A stretch of DNA of 64,000 nucleotides from Candidula unifasciata. Its lineage: Eukaryota; Mollusca; Gastropoda; Stylommatophora; Geomitridae. The translations under genes and the position numbers were made by a program. Positions within the stretch are counted from its first letter, which is position 1; every line of letters starts with the position of its first letter. Below the pieces are notes generated by a model. That model did not search any database, was not told the origin of the DNA, and worked only from the letters and a program-made list of their open reading frames with translations. The stretch is from NCBI GenBank assembly GCA_905116865.2, contig CAJHNH020007667.1, forward strand, positions 299,501 to 363,500. The letters are read 5' to 3'. Positions 42,851-55,254 of the stretch are shown here, piece by piece.

Positions 42851-43084
42851 TTGCTTTGTGCAATTGTTACTTATTGAATCATAAGGACATGGGAATCCTA
42901 AGACCACAAGCACAAATTTATGTTGCTCCATACAGGAGTTTTTCGAAATATTTGTTGAAGAAAAGAAATCATATATTTTATTTATTGTTCAGTTCAGCTA
43001 TTATTTTTACAAAAGTATGCAGTGTTTCATAGTTCAGTTACTCTAATATATATATTGTCATGAAGAAGGAAAAACAATTGCCAG

Positions 43085-43425
43085 GTGTTGAATACAAACT
43101 GACAAGCAACTTTTTTCTTGCCAAAATCTTCCAGTAAAATTTTACAAATAGTCTCTGTATTATTACCAAATTCATCTTCCATCATCCTCACAGTCAAACA
43201 ACGATCTTCTTGTATTCGTTCTTGGAATTTTGCAATGAGTTCCTCATTGTGAACAGAGATTGGGCATCCAGGTCTAATTGCATTAGTAATCATTTCCTCC
43301 CCACTTTTAATCATGAATACCAGCTGAAAATCTAAGCACATGATAAACTTGTCGCATCAATTCAGCTGTTGCAATAGCGCTTTTTCTGAGTTTTAAACAG
43401 AATTTAATGTTAGCCTTTTTGCTCC
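43085..43425 (-). pseudogene. Mariner transposase N-terminal relic
   Basis: On the minus strand, NIKFCLKLRKSAIATAELMRQVYH near 43402-43340 is the first helix-turn-helix of a mariner transposase. RPGCPISVHNEELIAKFQER, QEDRCLTVRMMEDEFGNNTE, ICKILLEDFGKKKVACQFVF (43290-43085) is the second HTH through the linker and the start of the catalytic region. A stretch between the two is missing and the DD(34)D catalytic domain is absent. Similarity to SETMAR-type mariners is from memory. Confidence 0.75.
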
Positions 43426-43774
43426 ATGCTGACTAAGCAACAATGCAACTCAGACTAGGTTAACAAAATGGTGGCTTGTTTGTTGTCTGCTTATCAGGTG
43501 GCGATGAAAAGTTGCCAGATCATAGACGAAGGTTGCCTCTTTGGACTCCATGCTTTGATTTATAGCTGGCGTTTTTGTCTTGGCCATAATAAAATCAGTC
43601 TCATTACCTTATTGTCTGACCTTGTAGAAAGAAATTGCAATCATCTGTGAGTATGTTTCCAAACAAGATTCATGCCTGCACACATGAATACCTTAGTCTG
43701 AACAGTAACAAAGCAGAAATACTATTAATTACTTAGAAACAATTGGCCTCCAGAATGAACATATTAATACTAGT

Positions 43775-44165
43775 TTCGTCCTTTTTAGGACAAAATTTTT
43801 TGTTATTTGAAGCCCCACCTTGGCTTTTGCCAGGGGCCGCAATATAGGCAGGCCATAAACATGGGCAATTGTCTGAACCCGGTTTCTGGGACCTCTCCCC
43901 GGCGATCCTCATCCACATGGTGGCACTTTGTGCCATCGGGTGTTTATCGCTTGTGTGATGTTCTAATGGGGTAGAAAGTCAGTCAGTCATCGCCATGTGG
44001 AATGCGGTTTTTAGTTATTTTGAAGCCCCACCCTGGCCCTGAATATAGTCGGGCCTGATATATATGGCCTGACGGCTAAACGGGGTTTCCGGGACCTCTC
44101 CACGGGAGAGGTAGCACCTTGTGTCACCTGGTGTTTATCGCTTATGTGATGTCCTGGAGGGGTAC
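43775..44165 (+). repeat. Two tandem copies of interspersed repeat family P
   Basis: Copy 1, 43775-43975: AAGCCCCACCTTGGCTTTTGCC, GGTTTCTGGGACCTCTCCCC, CACATGGTGGCACTTTGTGCC, TTATCGCTTGTGTGATGTTC. Copy 2, 44005-44165: AAGCCCCACCCTGGCCCTGAAT, GGTTTCCGGGACCTCTCC, TAGCACCTTGTGTCACC, GTGATGTCCTGGAGGGGTA, with the middle shortened. Same orientation, about 30 bases apart. Confidence 0.75.
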
Positions 44166-44194
44166 AACTTACCTACCTACCTATAACAGCAGAT

Positions 44195-44480
44195 GGAAGA
44201 TGTATTAAAGAAGTCAATTGCAGAATAGCTCGAATACATACATCATTTAATAGGATGGGCAGTAATATTATGTGCACTTGTCATTTGGGGTGAAAAGGTG
44301 AGTTCCTAAGAGCTACATCGTGCCTGTCATAGTGTACGGAAGTAAATAACGGATAGTCAGTCAATTTGTGAAAAATGTGAAAGCAGCAGCGATGTGGCTT
44401 TAAAGATGAATGATGACAAAACAGAGGGAAACAAATGTAAAGAAGATATAATGAAATTAACTCAGAAGAAAGATGGAGCC
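44195..44480 (+). mobile_element. LINE fragment (C-terminal RT region)
   Basis: The plus strand reads ADGRCIKEVNCRIARIHTSF, NRMGSN, matching 5520-5590 (SDGRCITEIRNRIGQAKTAF) of the LINE at 3386-6080. It decays after 44330. Confidence 0.65.
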
Positions 44481-44484
44481 ATAC

Positions 44485-44690
44485 TTTTTTTTTATAAATG
44501 ACCTTGACTGCCAGTTCTACCCAGCCTTGAGTGGGTACCAGATGCAGTCCTGTGAAGTAAAGACGGCCGGCGTGATACTGACCACATCACCCACCAAGTG
44601 CCGATTGGTCTATACAAATATAGTTCTAGCCCTAAATTCCCAATACGCCTAAAGGCGTGGAAAAGGGACCTTTACTTTACTATCTCAGAA
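44485..44690 (+). mobile_element. tRNA-derived SINE, family 1, 5' truncated
   Basis: ACCCAGCCTTGAGTGGGTAC, GACGGCCGGCGTGATACTG, ACCACATCACCCACC, TACGCCTAAAGGCGTGG and AAAAGGGACCTTTACTTTA match 61890-62060 closely. The tRNA head is missing. Confidence 0.85.
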
Positions 44691-44814
44691 GATCCCTGAT
44701 TACCCTAATTGAAAAGAAATATCCAAGCATAAATAAGTCTACAAAAGCCTTAACGAGAGTAGTCTGAAGGCATAAGCTCTTGGGAGAAGAAAGGCAGAAG
44801 AGAAAGGCAGATGA

Positions 44815-44935
44815 AGGAACCAAGTATTGACATCACAGCACTCGGGGTATTCCCAATAATGAACTGTTCCCTTCCTCAATTGCCAACGCAGTTTCCATTC
44901 TGCTGGTGTCAGGTGCAACCTGATTAAAAGTAAAG
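44815..44935 (-). mobile_element. RNase H LINE 3' end, short
   Basis: GTATTGACATCACAGCACTCG, GTATTCCCAATAATG and AGTTTCCATTCTGCTGG follow 39245-39340. Truncated. Confidence 0.55.
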
Positions 44936-44939
44936 TAGA

Positions 44940-45980
44940 TATTTCTTTTCCCCTTGCTTGCTAAATATCGCTAGGCCCCTCATGCTCACTCACAAGTGGA
45001 TGATCCGCCTGTCTTGTAATGACATCTTTCCTGTAGTGTCCAGTTGGCCGTTAAGCAAAGTACACTTTTTTGAACTAGGGTCTATCGACATATCAAAGTG
45101 GCATGTTCGACTGTTGTGCGCTTCTTAAAAAAAAAAAACACACACACACACACACTCTCTCACCATTTTGCTTGTACCATTGCTTGGGTCTACCGGGAAA
45201 TTTTTATGGGCTGATTGGAATGAAAATGGTCTGCCTGAGCGATTCAAGTCAAGGATTTTTCTCTCAATAATCCCCCCCCCCCCTGTTATTTAGGGTGTGC
45301 TTTTATTTATACCAGAGCCGTCTTGACGGCATTATGGGCCCCTGGGAAAAAACAGTGTGCTGGGGCCACAACGACAACAACTCACAGGGATGTAATAATC
45401 GTAATTGATAATATGTTATGTTTAACATATATACAGATTATCATGGGGCCCATTTGCTCCTGCGGTCCCTGGGCAAGTACTCATCGGGCCCATGCGTTTC
45501 ATGCGTAACATCCACTGTTATTACCGCCCATAGTGTTAAACGATGTATGTCCCTGGTTTCTACACTCACACCCCCCCCCCCCCAACCCCCCTTTTATTTT
45601 TTTTTTAATTTATGCCAGTCAGTATATGTGCACATGTATATTTCACAAAAAGAAAACAAACAAAATGTAATTTAGTTTGTGTAAATGAAGCGAAAACTGC
45701 GTTTAATCAGTTTAAGAGCAGTCCCACGTTGCCACTACTTATCTTTCAGGAGTAACACATTGTTCTTAAGTGTCCAACAGTCCGACCAGTTAACAGTACA
45801 GCTCCACTGCCACGGAAGTGAAACTCCCAAATTTGCGTTGCCACTTGAGCGCGTAGAAACGTGATTTTGATGGCGTACGCTGAGCTAACAACATTGGTCA
45901 AGATAATTCAATCTCAGGCATTGCCATAAGGGTGCAGCTTAATAGGTCAACAACTAAACTTAATCGCCATCCACTGTATT
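44940..45980. other. Intergenic, homopolymers only
   Basis: C runs at about 45272-45283 and 45572-45584; a short CA microsatellite at 45139-45154. The rest looks unique. No exon seen. Confidence 0.4.
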
Positions 45981-45984
45981 TGGT

Positions 45985-46200
45985 AATGAATGCCCGGGAG
46001 GTCGGTGGAGACAGAGGGTTAAATCCTGGGTTCATTTAACTGAATGCGTCGTTTGGTCCCCAGTGCCATTTATATCCAGATGCCTGAGGATTGCCGCTGG
46101 GGCTACAGAGTTCGTGTTTTGTGCGACGCTCTTGGTGGGCGACTAGCCATTCTGCGAAGCGAGAGAGAAAGGGAGGGAGGGAGAGAGAAAGAGAGCTATA
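45985..46200 (+). mobile_element. tRNA-derived SINE, family 2
   Basis: AGGTCGGTGGAGACAGAGGG, GGTTAAATCCTGGGTTC, GCTGGGGCTACAGAGTTCGTG, TTTTGTGCGACGCTCTTGG, GGGCGACTAGCCATTCTGCG, ending in a GAGAGAGAAA tail. Confidence 0.65.
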
Positions 46201-46229
46201 TATGACAAAACATGGTGCAGTGGCTGATA

Positions 46230-46460
46230 AAAAAGGAGTGTGTGGGGGGGGGGGGGGGTTTAAATACAAATAAAACCTGTGGTGAGCAACGGGAGTACAT
46301 CTTTTTTTCAAGAGCTAGACGAAAGAATACTTCTAAGGAAATGCATATAATACTATGTGTCCCAAAGACAATTTTGTTCTCAATACGTGAATAAGAAATA
46401 ATCGTACTTGAACGCTCCCACGCCCCCCCCCCCCCCCCCACCCCCGATTTTTTTTTTTTT
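46230..46460. repeat. G and C homopolymer pair
   Basis: A G run of about 15 (46243-46257) and a C run of about 15 (46425-46439), followed by CACCCCCGATTTTTTT. The 180-base interval has no recognised feature. Perhaps two SINE heads facing each other; unproven. Confidence 0.5.
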
Positions 46461-46611
46461 AAATAAACAGCCTGAGGGTCCCTACCTACATAATTTCTTT
46501 ATAATCAAGTGCCTTGCCGACACGCCTCGCCGAAGCTTGTGATCTCTAACAGTATGATGTCTTGTTCTGATCTCTCTTTATACCAGGACAAAATTATGTC
46601 AAAATCTTCTC

Positions 46612-46614
<3 letters not shown>

Positions 46615-46674
<60 letters not shown>
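46615..46674. repeat. (CT)n microsatellite
   Basis: About 30 uninterrupted CT units. It accounts for the RERERERE and SLSLSL open frames on both strands. Confidence 0.98.
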
Positions 46675-46678
<4 letters not shown>

Positions 46679-47354
46679 CTTCCTCACAAAACTTTTTAGT
46701 CTTCCCAACATGTTCCAGCTTCTGTCTCTCATAACATCTATACAGATCTGTTTTATAAAAGTTGCTCTTTGTATGCGTCTTCGTTGCCCATGTGTTCTAC
46801 CCTGTGTGGATTCAGGGGCCAAAGTCCAATTGGACGAACAACCAAGACTTTTCGCTGGGGCTTACAGCCAGTGAACAAAGAAGAAGCAGAACCCCTGTGT
46901 TCTGCCTTATGTCTTTAGTATGTCTTTCAACGACAACGGGCTCACTGTGAAATTTAGTGGTCACTTTACATAACACAAATCTGTCCTGTGTAAATGAACT
47001 TTCAACAAACAGCCGCGTGAGAAATGGGTAATGGGATTGTCAGTTGTTTAATGGCTGTCTGCTTGTAGATTAAATAGTTGTTTAAAAACATATTTTGTAT
47101 AAGTGCGGTACGGGTGTCTAAGCTAATGTCAGCCTGACATGTTTGGATGTGCGTTTGCATGTTTGTATGTCTGCTTTCTGTCTGCTTGTCTCACTGCCTG
47201 TCTGAGCGAACGAATGCACGTGGGCACGTATGCCTGCCCGTACATATGTACGTACGCACGTACGAATCTTCGCTTGTATTTATCTATTTATTTTGTGTGT
47301 TTGTGCTTGTATATATATGTGTGTGTGCGTGCGTGTGTGTGTGTGGTATGTGTG

Positions 47355-47592
<238 letters not shown>

Positions 47593-47752
47593 TATGTATG
47601 TATGTATGTATGTATGTATGTATGTATGTATGTATGTATGTATGTATGTATGTATGTATGTATGTATGTATGTATGTATGTATGTATGTATGTATGTATG
47701 TATGTATGTATGTATGTATGTATGTATGTATGTATGTATGTATGTATGTATG

Positions 47753-47784
<32 letters not shown>

Positions 47785-47959
47785 TGTATGTATGTATGTA
47801 TGTATGTATGTATGTATGTATGTATGTATGTATGTATGTATGTATGTATGTATGTATGTATGTATGTATGTATGTATGTATGTATGTATGTATGTATGTA
47901 TGTATGTATGTATGTATGTATGGTATGTATGTATGTATGTATGTATGTATGTATGTATG

Positions 47960-47990
<31 letters not shown>

Positions 47991-48859
47991 TGTATGTATG
48001 TATGTATGTATGTATGTATGTATGTATGTATGTATGTATGTATGTATGTATGTATGTATGTATGTATGTTGTATGTATGTATGTATGTATGTATGTATGT
48101 ATGTATGTATGTATGTATGTATGTATGTATGTATGTATGTATGTATGTATGTATGTATGTTATGTATGTATGTATGTATGTATGTATGTATGTATGTATG
48201 TATGGTATGTATGTATGTATGTATGTATGTATGTATGTATGTATGTATGTATGTATGTATGTATGTATGTATGTATGTATGTATGTATGTATGTATGTAT
48301 GTATGTATGTATGTATGTATGTATGTATGTATGTATGTATGTATGTATGTATGTATGTATGTATGTATGTATGTATGTATGTATGTATGTATGTATGTAT
48401 GTATGTATGTATGTATGTATGTATGTATGTATGTATGTATGTATGTATGTATGTATGTATGTATGTATGTATGTATGTATGTATGTATGTATGTATGTAT
48501 GTATGTATGTATGTATGTATGTATGTATGTATGTATGTATGTATGTATGTATGTATGTATGTATGTATGTATGTATGTATGTATGTATGTATGTATGTAT
48601 GTATGTATGTATGTATGTATGTATGTATGTATGTATGTATGTATGTATGTATGTATGTATGTATGTATGTATGTATGTATGTATGTATGTATGTATGTAT
48701 GTATGTATGTATGTATGTATGTATGTATGTATGTATGTATGTATGTATGTATGTATGTATGTATGTATGTATGTATGTATGTATGTATGTATGTATGTAT
48801 GTATGTATGAAAAATGTATATGTGATGTATGTATGTATGTATGTATGTATGTATGTATG

Positions 48860-48890
<31 letters not shown>

Positions 48891-49864
48891 TGTATGTATG
48901 TATGTATGTATGTATGTATGTATGTATGTATGGTATGTATGTATGTATGTATGTATGTATGTATGTATGTATGTATGTATGTATGTATGTATGTATGTAT
49001 GTATGTATGTATGTATGTATGTATGTATGTATGTATGTATGTATGTATGTATGTATGTATGTATGTATGTATGTATGTATGTATGTATGTATGTATGTAT
49101 GTATGTATGTATGTATGTATGTATGTATGTATGTATGTATGTATGTATGTATGTATGTATGTATGTATGTATGTATGTATGTATGTATGTATGTATGTAT
49201 GTATGTATGTATGTATGTATGTATGTATGTATGTATGTATGTATGTATGTATGTATGTATGTATGTATGTATGTATGTATGTATGTATGTATGTATGTAT
49301 GTATGTATGTATGTATGTATGTATGTATGTATGTATGTATGTATGTATGTATGTATGTATGTATGTATGTATGTATGTATGTATGTATGTATGTATGTAT
49401 GTATGTATGTATGTATGTATGTATGTATGTATGTATGTATGTATGTATGTATGTATGTATGTATGTATGTATGTATGTATGTATGTATGTATGTATGTAT
49501 GTATGTATGTATGTATGTATGTATGTATGTATGTATGTATGTATGTATGTATGTATGTATGTATGTATGTATGTATGTATGTATGTATGTATGTATGTAT
49601 GTATGTATGTATGTATGTATGTATGTATGTATGTATGTATGTATGTATGTATGTATGTATGTATGTATGTATGTATGTATGTATGTATGTATGTATGTAT
49701 GTATGTATGTATGTATGTATGTATGTTATGTATGTATGTATGTATGTATGTATGTATGTATGTATGTATGTATGTATGTATGTATGTATGTATGTATGTA
49801 TGTATGTATGTATGTGTATGTATGTATGTATGTATGTATGTATGTATGTATGTATGTATGTATG

Positions 49865-49895
<31 letters not shown>

Positions 49896-50035
49896 TGTAT
49901 GTATGTATGTATGTATGTATGTATGTATGTATGTATGTATGTATGTATGTATGTATGTATGTATGTATGTATGTATGTATGTATGTATGTATGTATGTAT
50001 GTATGTATGTATGTGTATGTATGTATGTATGTATG

Positions 50036-50067
<32 letters not shown>

Positions 50068-50869
50068 TGTATGTATGTATGTATGTATGTATGTATGTAT
50101 GTATGTATGTATGTATGTATGTATGTATGTATGTATGTATGTATGTATGTATGTATGTATGTATGTATGTATGTATGTATGTATGTATGTATGTATGTAT
50201 GTATGTATGTATGTATGTATGTATGTATGTATGTATGTATGTATGTATGTATGTCTGTATGTATGTAGTATGTATGTATGTATGTATGTATGTATGTATG
50301 TATGTATGTATGTATGTATGTATGTATGTATGTATGTATGTATGTATGTATGTATGTATGTATGTATGTATGTATGTATGTATGTATGTATGTATGTATG
50401 TATGTATGTATGTATGTATGTATGTATGTATGTATGTATGTATGTATGTATGTATGTATGTATGTATGTATGTATGTATGTATGTAGTATGTATGTATGT
50501 ATGTATGTATGTATGTATGTATGTATGTATGTATGTATGTATGTATGTATGTATGTATGTATGTATGTATGTATGTATGTATGTATGTATGTATGTATGT
50601 ATGTATGTATGTATGTATGTATGTATGTATGTATGTATGTATGTATGTATGTATGTATGTATGTATGTATGTATGTATGTATGTATGTATGTATGTATGT
50701 ATGTATGTATGTATGTATGTATGTATGTATGTGATGTATGTATGTATTGTATGTATGTATGTATGTATGTATGTATGTATGTATGTATGTATGTATGTAT
50801 GTATGTATGTATGTATGTATGTATGTATGTATGTATGTATGTATGTATGTATGTATGTATGTATGTATG

Positions 50870-50901
<32 letters not shown>

Positions 50902-51092
50902 TGTATGTATGTATGTATGTATGTATGTATGTATGTATGTATGTATGTATGTATGTATGTATGTATGTATGTATGTATGTATGTATGTATGTATGTATGT
51001 ATGTATGTATGTATGTATGTATGTATGTATGTATGTATGTATGTATGTATGTATGTATGTATGTATGTATGTATGTATGTATGTATGTATGT
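47593..51092 (+). repeat. (GTAT)n array, about 3.5 kb
   Basis: Some 870 GTAT units, nearly pure. Interruptions are single-base indels that shift phase (for example near 47922, 47989, 48069, 48160, 48204) and one larger break at 48808-48826 (GAAAAATGTATATGTGATG). A 4-base unit never creates a stop in either strand here, so open frames of 1195 codons (plus, MYVC repeats) and 1290 codons (minus, IHTY repeats) arise; they are not genes. Confidence 0.99.
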
Positions 51093-51095
51093 AGG

Positions 51096-51126
<31 letters not shown>
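51093..51126 (+). repeat. (GTGC)n tetranucleotide array
   Basis: About eight GTGC units at the end of the GTAT array, followed by a short return of GTAT (51132-51150). Confidence 0.95.
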
Positions 51127-51304
51127 ATAGTTGTATGTATGTATGTATGTTTGTGCTCATTTTTTAGTACCAAGGTTTTTCTTCTTTCGTTAGCTTAAAA
51201 TAATTGCCAGTATCTATTCTTTTTGGTTAATTTCGGTGTCTTTTTCTTGTTGTTGAATTACCTCACTGATCAGCAAAACTAGGTTTTCAATGTTTTTTTC
51301 ACCT

Positions 51305-51490
51305 AATATGTCAAATAGGAGGGGCAGGGACCGACCAACACGAAGATAGGCACGTGATATAAGTGATTTCTTTAATATGAAAGTGCACGAGGTGGGAGAG
51401 CTGGCGAGAGACCGAGTTTCTTTCAGGCACATCGTGATGAGAGCGACGTTCTGTAAAGGATCCGCTGCATGATGATGATGATGATGTTAA
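51305..51490 (+). mobile_element. RTE-like LINE 3' end with (GAT)n tail
   Basis: AGGGGCAGGGACCGACCAAC, GAAAGTGCACGAGGTGGGAG, GCGAGAGACCGAGTTTC, ACGTTCTGTAAAGGATCCGC, then (GAT)n at 51471-51485. The same order as 35190-35360. Confidence 0.7.
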
Positions 51491-51499
51491 ATGGTTTCC

Positions 51500-51940
51500 A
51501 TTATGTGTCATATTCAGGACAGTCTTGATGTAAATGCCATGTTGCCTATGGCTCTGTGGCGCCATTGTCTGTATGCACATGGTCGTTATTACAGTTTTAA
51601 ACTACGTATATGTCTACGTGATCAATTGTAACCTGTTCTGAGGCTGGGGTAATAACTGGTTCTGGTCTGTTCATGTTATGAGAGTCATCATGTACTAAAG
51701 AGTGTGCCTTTCTGATTGACTTGGTGATGTTGTTGATGATTCTGTTATTTGTGGATGACGTTATAACTTAGATGATGTTACGTTCATACACTAACCAATC
51801 CAGATTCGCTTAAAAGTTATCTGTTGTTGTTCCCCCACCCCCTATTTTTTGGTTCCTTTTCCACCACAACTAACCCCCGTCGAATTGTCTCGGTAACGTC
51901 GAATTGAAAGCACAATGACAATGGAGCCACACAGTTGGTT
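51500..51940. other. Intergenic, no feature seen
   Basis: No exon, RNA gene or repeat recognised between the LINE tail and the next LINE fragment. Confidence 0.35.
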
Positions 51941-51941
51941 A

Positions 51942-52265
51942 GTTAGTTAATCGACAGATTATCTTTATTGCACATCGGACGAGTCCATAAGCGCTCGGAT
52001 CCCATTTTCAGTAGATCCCTCAGCGTGTGATTACTGATAACACCAGATCTGTTGCTGATTTACTATTCTTCTTTGGCTACCTGTATAGTGTTCATGTTTG
52101 GCGACACTTTTTTAACCTCAAGTTCTTGTGGTCTTTTTAGTGTTTCCGCTTCAACGTCGTCTCCTGAATCATCTTTTCGTCCTGCCTCCTTGAGAGCATT
52201 GAGAATGTCGGCCCGGCATCTTTACCAGCAAGCCGGTCTGCTACAATGAGCTACATAAATGGCCC
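51942..52265 (-). mobile_element. RNase H LINE 3' end
   Basis: GACAGATTATCTTTATTGCAC, CATAAGCGCTCGGATCCC, TTCTTTGGCTACCTGTATAG, GAGAGCATTGAGAATGTCGG: third copy of the tail at 14460 and 16440. Confidence 0.7.
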
Positions 52266-52366
52266 AGACTCCTGCTTATAATTATTTCCGTTACACGTCT
52301 GATCGATTCCTCCATTCGCTCGTTACCACAACGATTGGTGGTATCTGTCTTTTAAAGGTAGGTAGC

Positions 52367-52798
52367 CGTACCCCACAAGGACGTCACACAAGCGATAAAC
52401 ACACGGTGACACAAAGTGCCATCATGTGGATGAAAATCTCCCGTGGAGAGGTCCCAAAAACCAATTTTAGCCATTAGGCCATATAAATGGCTAGGCCATA
52501 TCTATGCCCCGGCTATATTCAGGGCCCCCGGCAGAAGCCAGGGTTCGGCTTCAAACAAAAATTGCACTTTACATGAAGACGTTAAATCTATCTATCTTCT
52601 TTTACCCCGCCAGGACATCACACAGGCGATAAACATCTGATGACACAAAGTGCCACCATGTGGACGAGGATCACCCGTAGAGAGGTCCCGGAAACCGCGT
52701 TCAGCCATTAGGCCATATTTATGACCGGGCTATATTGCGGCCCCTGGCAAGAGCCAGGGTGGGGCTTCAAAATAACGAACAATTTCATCCCACAAGGA
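52367..52798 (-). repeat. Two tandem copies of interspersed repeat family P, minus sense
   Basis: Copy 1 (52367-52572) and copy 2 (52603-52798) both begin with a TACCCC(AC/GC)..AGGACRTCACAC motif, then CGATAAACA, ACACAAAGTGCCA, GAGAGGTCCC, CCATTAGGCCATAT, GGCTATATT, and end with the CAGGGT..GGCTTCAAA motif. Gap about 30 bases, the same arrangement as at 43775-44165. Confidence 0.8.
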
Positions 52799-52799
52799 G

Positions 52800-53483
52800 A
52801 TGTCTAGCGACTGAATTTAGTCTTCGCAGTGGAGACGGCACATGATTTAGACGATCACCGTATAAAATGTTATGGGTTTTACATTAACACGGTAACATTG
52901 GTTATGAAATATAGTTAGGCAAATATTTCATTACGCGATCTTTAATTGTATAAAGTGTTATAATTACTTAAACAAGTTTCACGCAATAATCTTTTAATGA
53001 CTGAAAACTTGGTGAGTTTTAACTTCTGCCTTTGTTGCACGTCTCCTAGTTTTGTGCTTAGCTATCCCATTTTATTTTTAGCCCACTCTCAAAACGTAGC
53101 CTGACCTGAATGTTCCGTTTGCGTGGTATGTATGATGTAGTCTTCAATGCCTCAGCATATAGTTAGCGCCCGCCTGCACAGTTCACTCCTGTGTTTATAT
53201 TCAAAGCAGAGATGGGGGAAGTTACAAGCATATAAATCCAAGCGCTGTGTACAAAGCGGCTAGTTTATGAATGAAGATACACTGTTAAATACACACAGCA
53301 GGATTATCTCTAAAATTATATTTTTGAAATTGCGTGAAATATTTGTTTCATTAATATTTTCGAAATTAAAATGTGATTGAAGAAGAGATTGTAGAAAGTT
53401 GTTTCTTCGAGGAAAAAACAAAATTGTTAGAAAAGTGTTAAAGTCGTAATTTAATTCACTGGAATAGTTAAAAAAGGTGTACG
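52800..53483 (+). promoter_or_regulatory. Region upstream of FERMT exon 1
   Basis: About 680 bases without a recognised repeat, likely holding the FERMT promoter and 5' UTR. A TATAAATCC lies at about 53231-53239, but I cannot show that it is used. The sequence just before the ATG is AT-rich. Confidence 0.3.
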
Positions 53484-53628
53484 ATGGCTTATATGGCAGA
53501 TGGAAAAGTTGTGGACGGTTCATGGGTGCTAAACATTTTAGTAACAGACCTGCAGGTGGAGAAAACGTTACGAGTTACGGGAGACCTTCATATAGGAGGT
53601 GTGATGCTCAAGTTGGTGCAAGCGCTTG
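53484..53628 (+). CDS. FERMT: FERMT (kindlin) first coding exon
   Basis: Kindlins are FERM-PH adaptor proteins at focal adhesions that bind integrin beta tails with talin and activate integrins. This exon gives residues 1-48: [44 protein letters not shown], the beginning of the F0 ubiquitin-like domain; [17 protein letters not shown] is diagnostic. The Met at 53484 is chosen as the first before the motif; a second Met lies at codon 4. The donor GTAAGT follows 53628 and splits an Asp codon (G|AC). Whole kindlins are about 680 residues; the rest is beyond the window. Which vertebrate paralogue it resembles most cannot be said. Confidence 0.93.
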
Positions 53629-53924
53629 GTAAGTTTCCCTGCTGCTTACAAGACATGATTTGTTTCGTTAATACAAGCAAACTTTGAGGCCTTCTACATT
53701 TCTGATCTTGTCTTTTTTTAAATCTGTTTCTCGTGTTCCAACGAAGTACGGGCCCTTGAGCAAATCATGCCGTCAATAGTTGTCGTTTGTAGTTCGATTT
53801 TACAGCTAGTTTTCTCAGGAAGTGAATAGCCAGTCCCATGCCAAATCTCCCCAGTCGACGTTTAGAGCATGCATTGTATGTTAACGTTTGCGTCTTTGCT
53901 TTCTTTATGGCCCCCAAAGAGCCG

Positions 53925-54010
53925 CGATAACGCAGTGGCTAGCTTGTGGTCCTAGGTTCGAACGCCCATCAAGTTTTTGTTTTTTCTTGTTTTTAAATTG
54001 GCAGAGTACA
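53925..54010 (+). mobile_element. tRNA-like SINE head
   Basis: GCGATAACGCAGTGGCTAGC (A box), CCTAGGTTCGAACGCCC (strong B box). The 3' body is not one of families 1-4 and the tRNA cloverleaf is incomplete. Confidence 0.55.
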
Positions 54011-54044
54011 CTTATTCCTGCTGCCAGGCGACGTCATGGGCTCC

Positions 54045-54260
54045 AGAACCTGGTGGGGGAGGGGTGGGGATAATTTGTAATTACCCCGACCCCCCCCCCC
54101 CCCCCCGCCCCCCAAATAGAAAAATTGACAAATAAAAATACTTGAAATAATTCGAAAAATACATTCAATTATTAGGTGGGGGGGGGGGGGGTGCTTAGCC
54201 CCTTCAATTGTTTTTTTTTTTCCTTTTGAGGCACTCAAGACCCTGAGCCCTGCCTCCCCC
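54045..54260. repeat. G/C homopolymer cluster
   Basis: A C run of about 16 (54090-54106), then CCCCCC, and a G run of about 14 (54177-54191), with purine-rich flanks. Likely remains of (GAA)n SINE heads; no coding. Confidence 0.55.
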
Positions 54261-54319
54261 CTCCCCTCCGTCCCCATGACAACTACCAACACAACCAAAT
54301 TATTTGCCTAGACCATTTG

Positions 54320-54820
54320 TGAGGTGTTACTGCAGAGAAACGAAACTTCCACTCTGCAAAAGCATCATTTTGCCAGTTCTTCTTTATGGGGCGGAATGCT
54401 AGAGAATTACTTAAAGGGATGCACACACGCTATCCACCTTCCACCTTACATCACTACGTAGAATTAATAAAATGTTATGGCCAGATACAATCTAAAACAC
54501 CAAAATACTTCAAGTCACAAACCAAGAAACTCTAGACTCTATGATAACCAAGATAAGAAATGGCTTGGCCACGTTATGAGAATGAATCATGATATGCTTG
54601 CCAAAACAGCTCTCACGTGAACACCAGAGGGAAAGAGAAAAAAGGAGCGCCCAAAAACAACATGGAGATGAACGTTGGAGAGTGACCTGAATGCGGCATC
54701 TCTGACATGGAAACCTGCACTGAAGATTGCACAGGACAGGAGAGCATGGAAAGACCTCTCTGGAGCCTCATGTGCCACTAGGCATCAAGAGAATTGATGA
54801 TGATGATGATTTGTGAGGTG
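54320..54820 (+). mobile_element. RTE-like LINE 3' end
   Basis: TKLPLCKSIILPVLLYGAEC on the plus strand, then KKWLGHVMRMNHDMLAKTAL, EGKRKKGAPKNNMEMN and a (GAT)n tail (54796-54813). Stops interrupt it. In FERMT intron 1. Confidence 0.78.
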
Positions 54821-55254
54821 GCAAAGATGGCGTTGTTTGGAGGACCCCCAATGTTTTCTTGCCGATTTGGGGAGAGGAAGTGTTGGCCCCTACCCAAGTT
54901 TTACCTTGGTTGTGAGGAGGCCGTTGTTGGGGATGGGGAGCCAGTGTTAAATTGGTGGCGGCGCGCCTGGGCGCCGTCGTCACTTGGAGGCTGCGGGTTC
55001 ACATCGTTGCACAGTCCCTGTAACTTTCAATATTTATGTTGTCTAGTGTGCACTCAAACTTGTATCTCATCCCTTTACAATCAGTTCCAGTTCATGGTAT
55101 TTCAGTGATCGCAGTGGATCCTCGAGCAGTTGAAATTTCCATGTATTATGATTAACAGTACTTGGCTTTGTAAATATTCTCAGTCTCATTAACATTGTGT
55201 AATGCCTGTGATTAACTGCGTCAGGAAGAGAGGCGTCTATATGGCGAAGTAATT

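Noticed and set aside
43468..43650. Candidate for the missing TTC8 last exon (contains CCAGATCAT)
   Set aside because: The frame giving PDH leads to RRRLPLWTPCFDL and stop, unlike the family C-terminus, and no GDLQ-like start precedes it.
46505..46874. SLSLSL / RERERE frames of 105-121 residues
   Set aside because: Caused by the (CT)n microsatellite.
54794..55108. 104-residue plus-strand frame after a LINE tail
   Set aside because: Starts within the (GAT)n tail of the LINE; no recognisable domain and no splice evidence.
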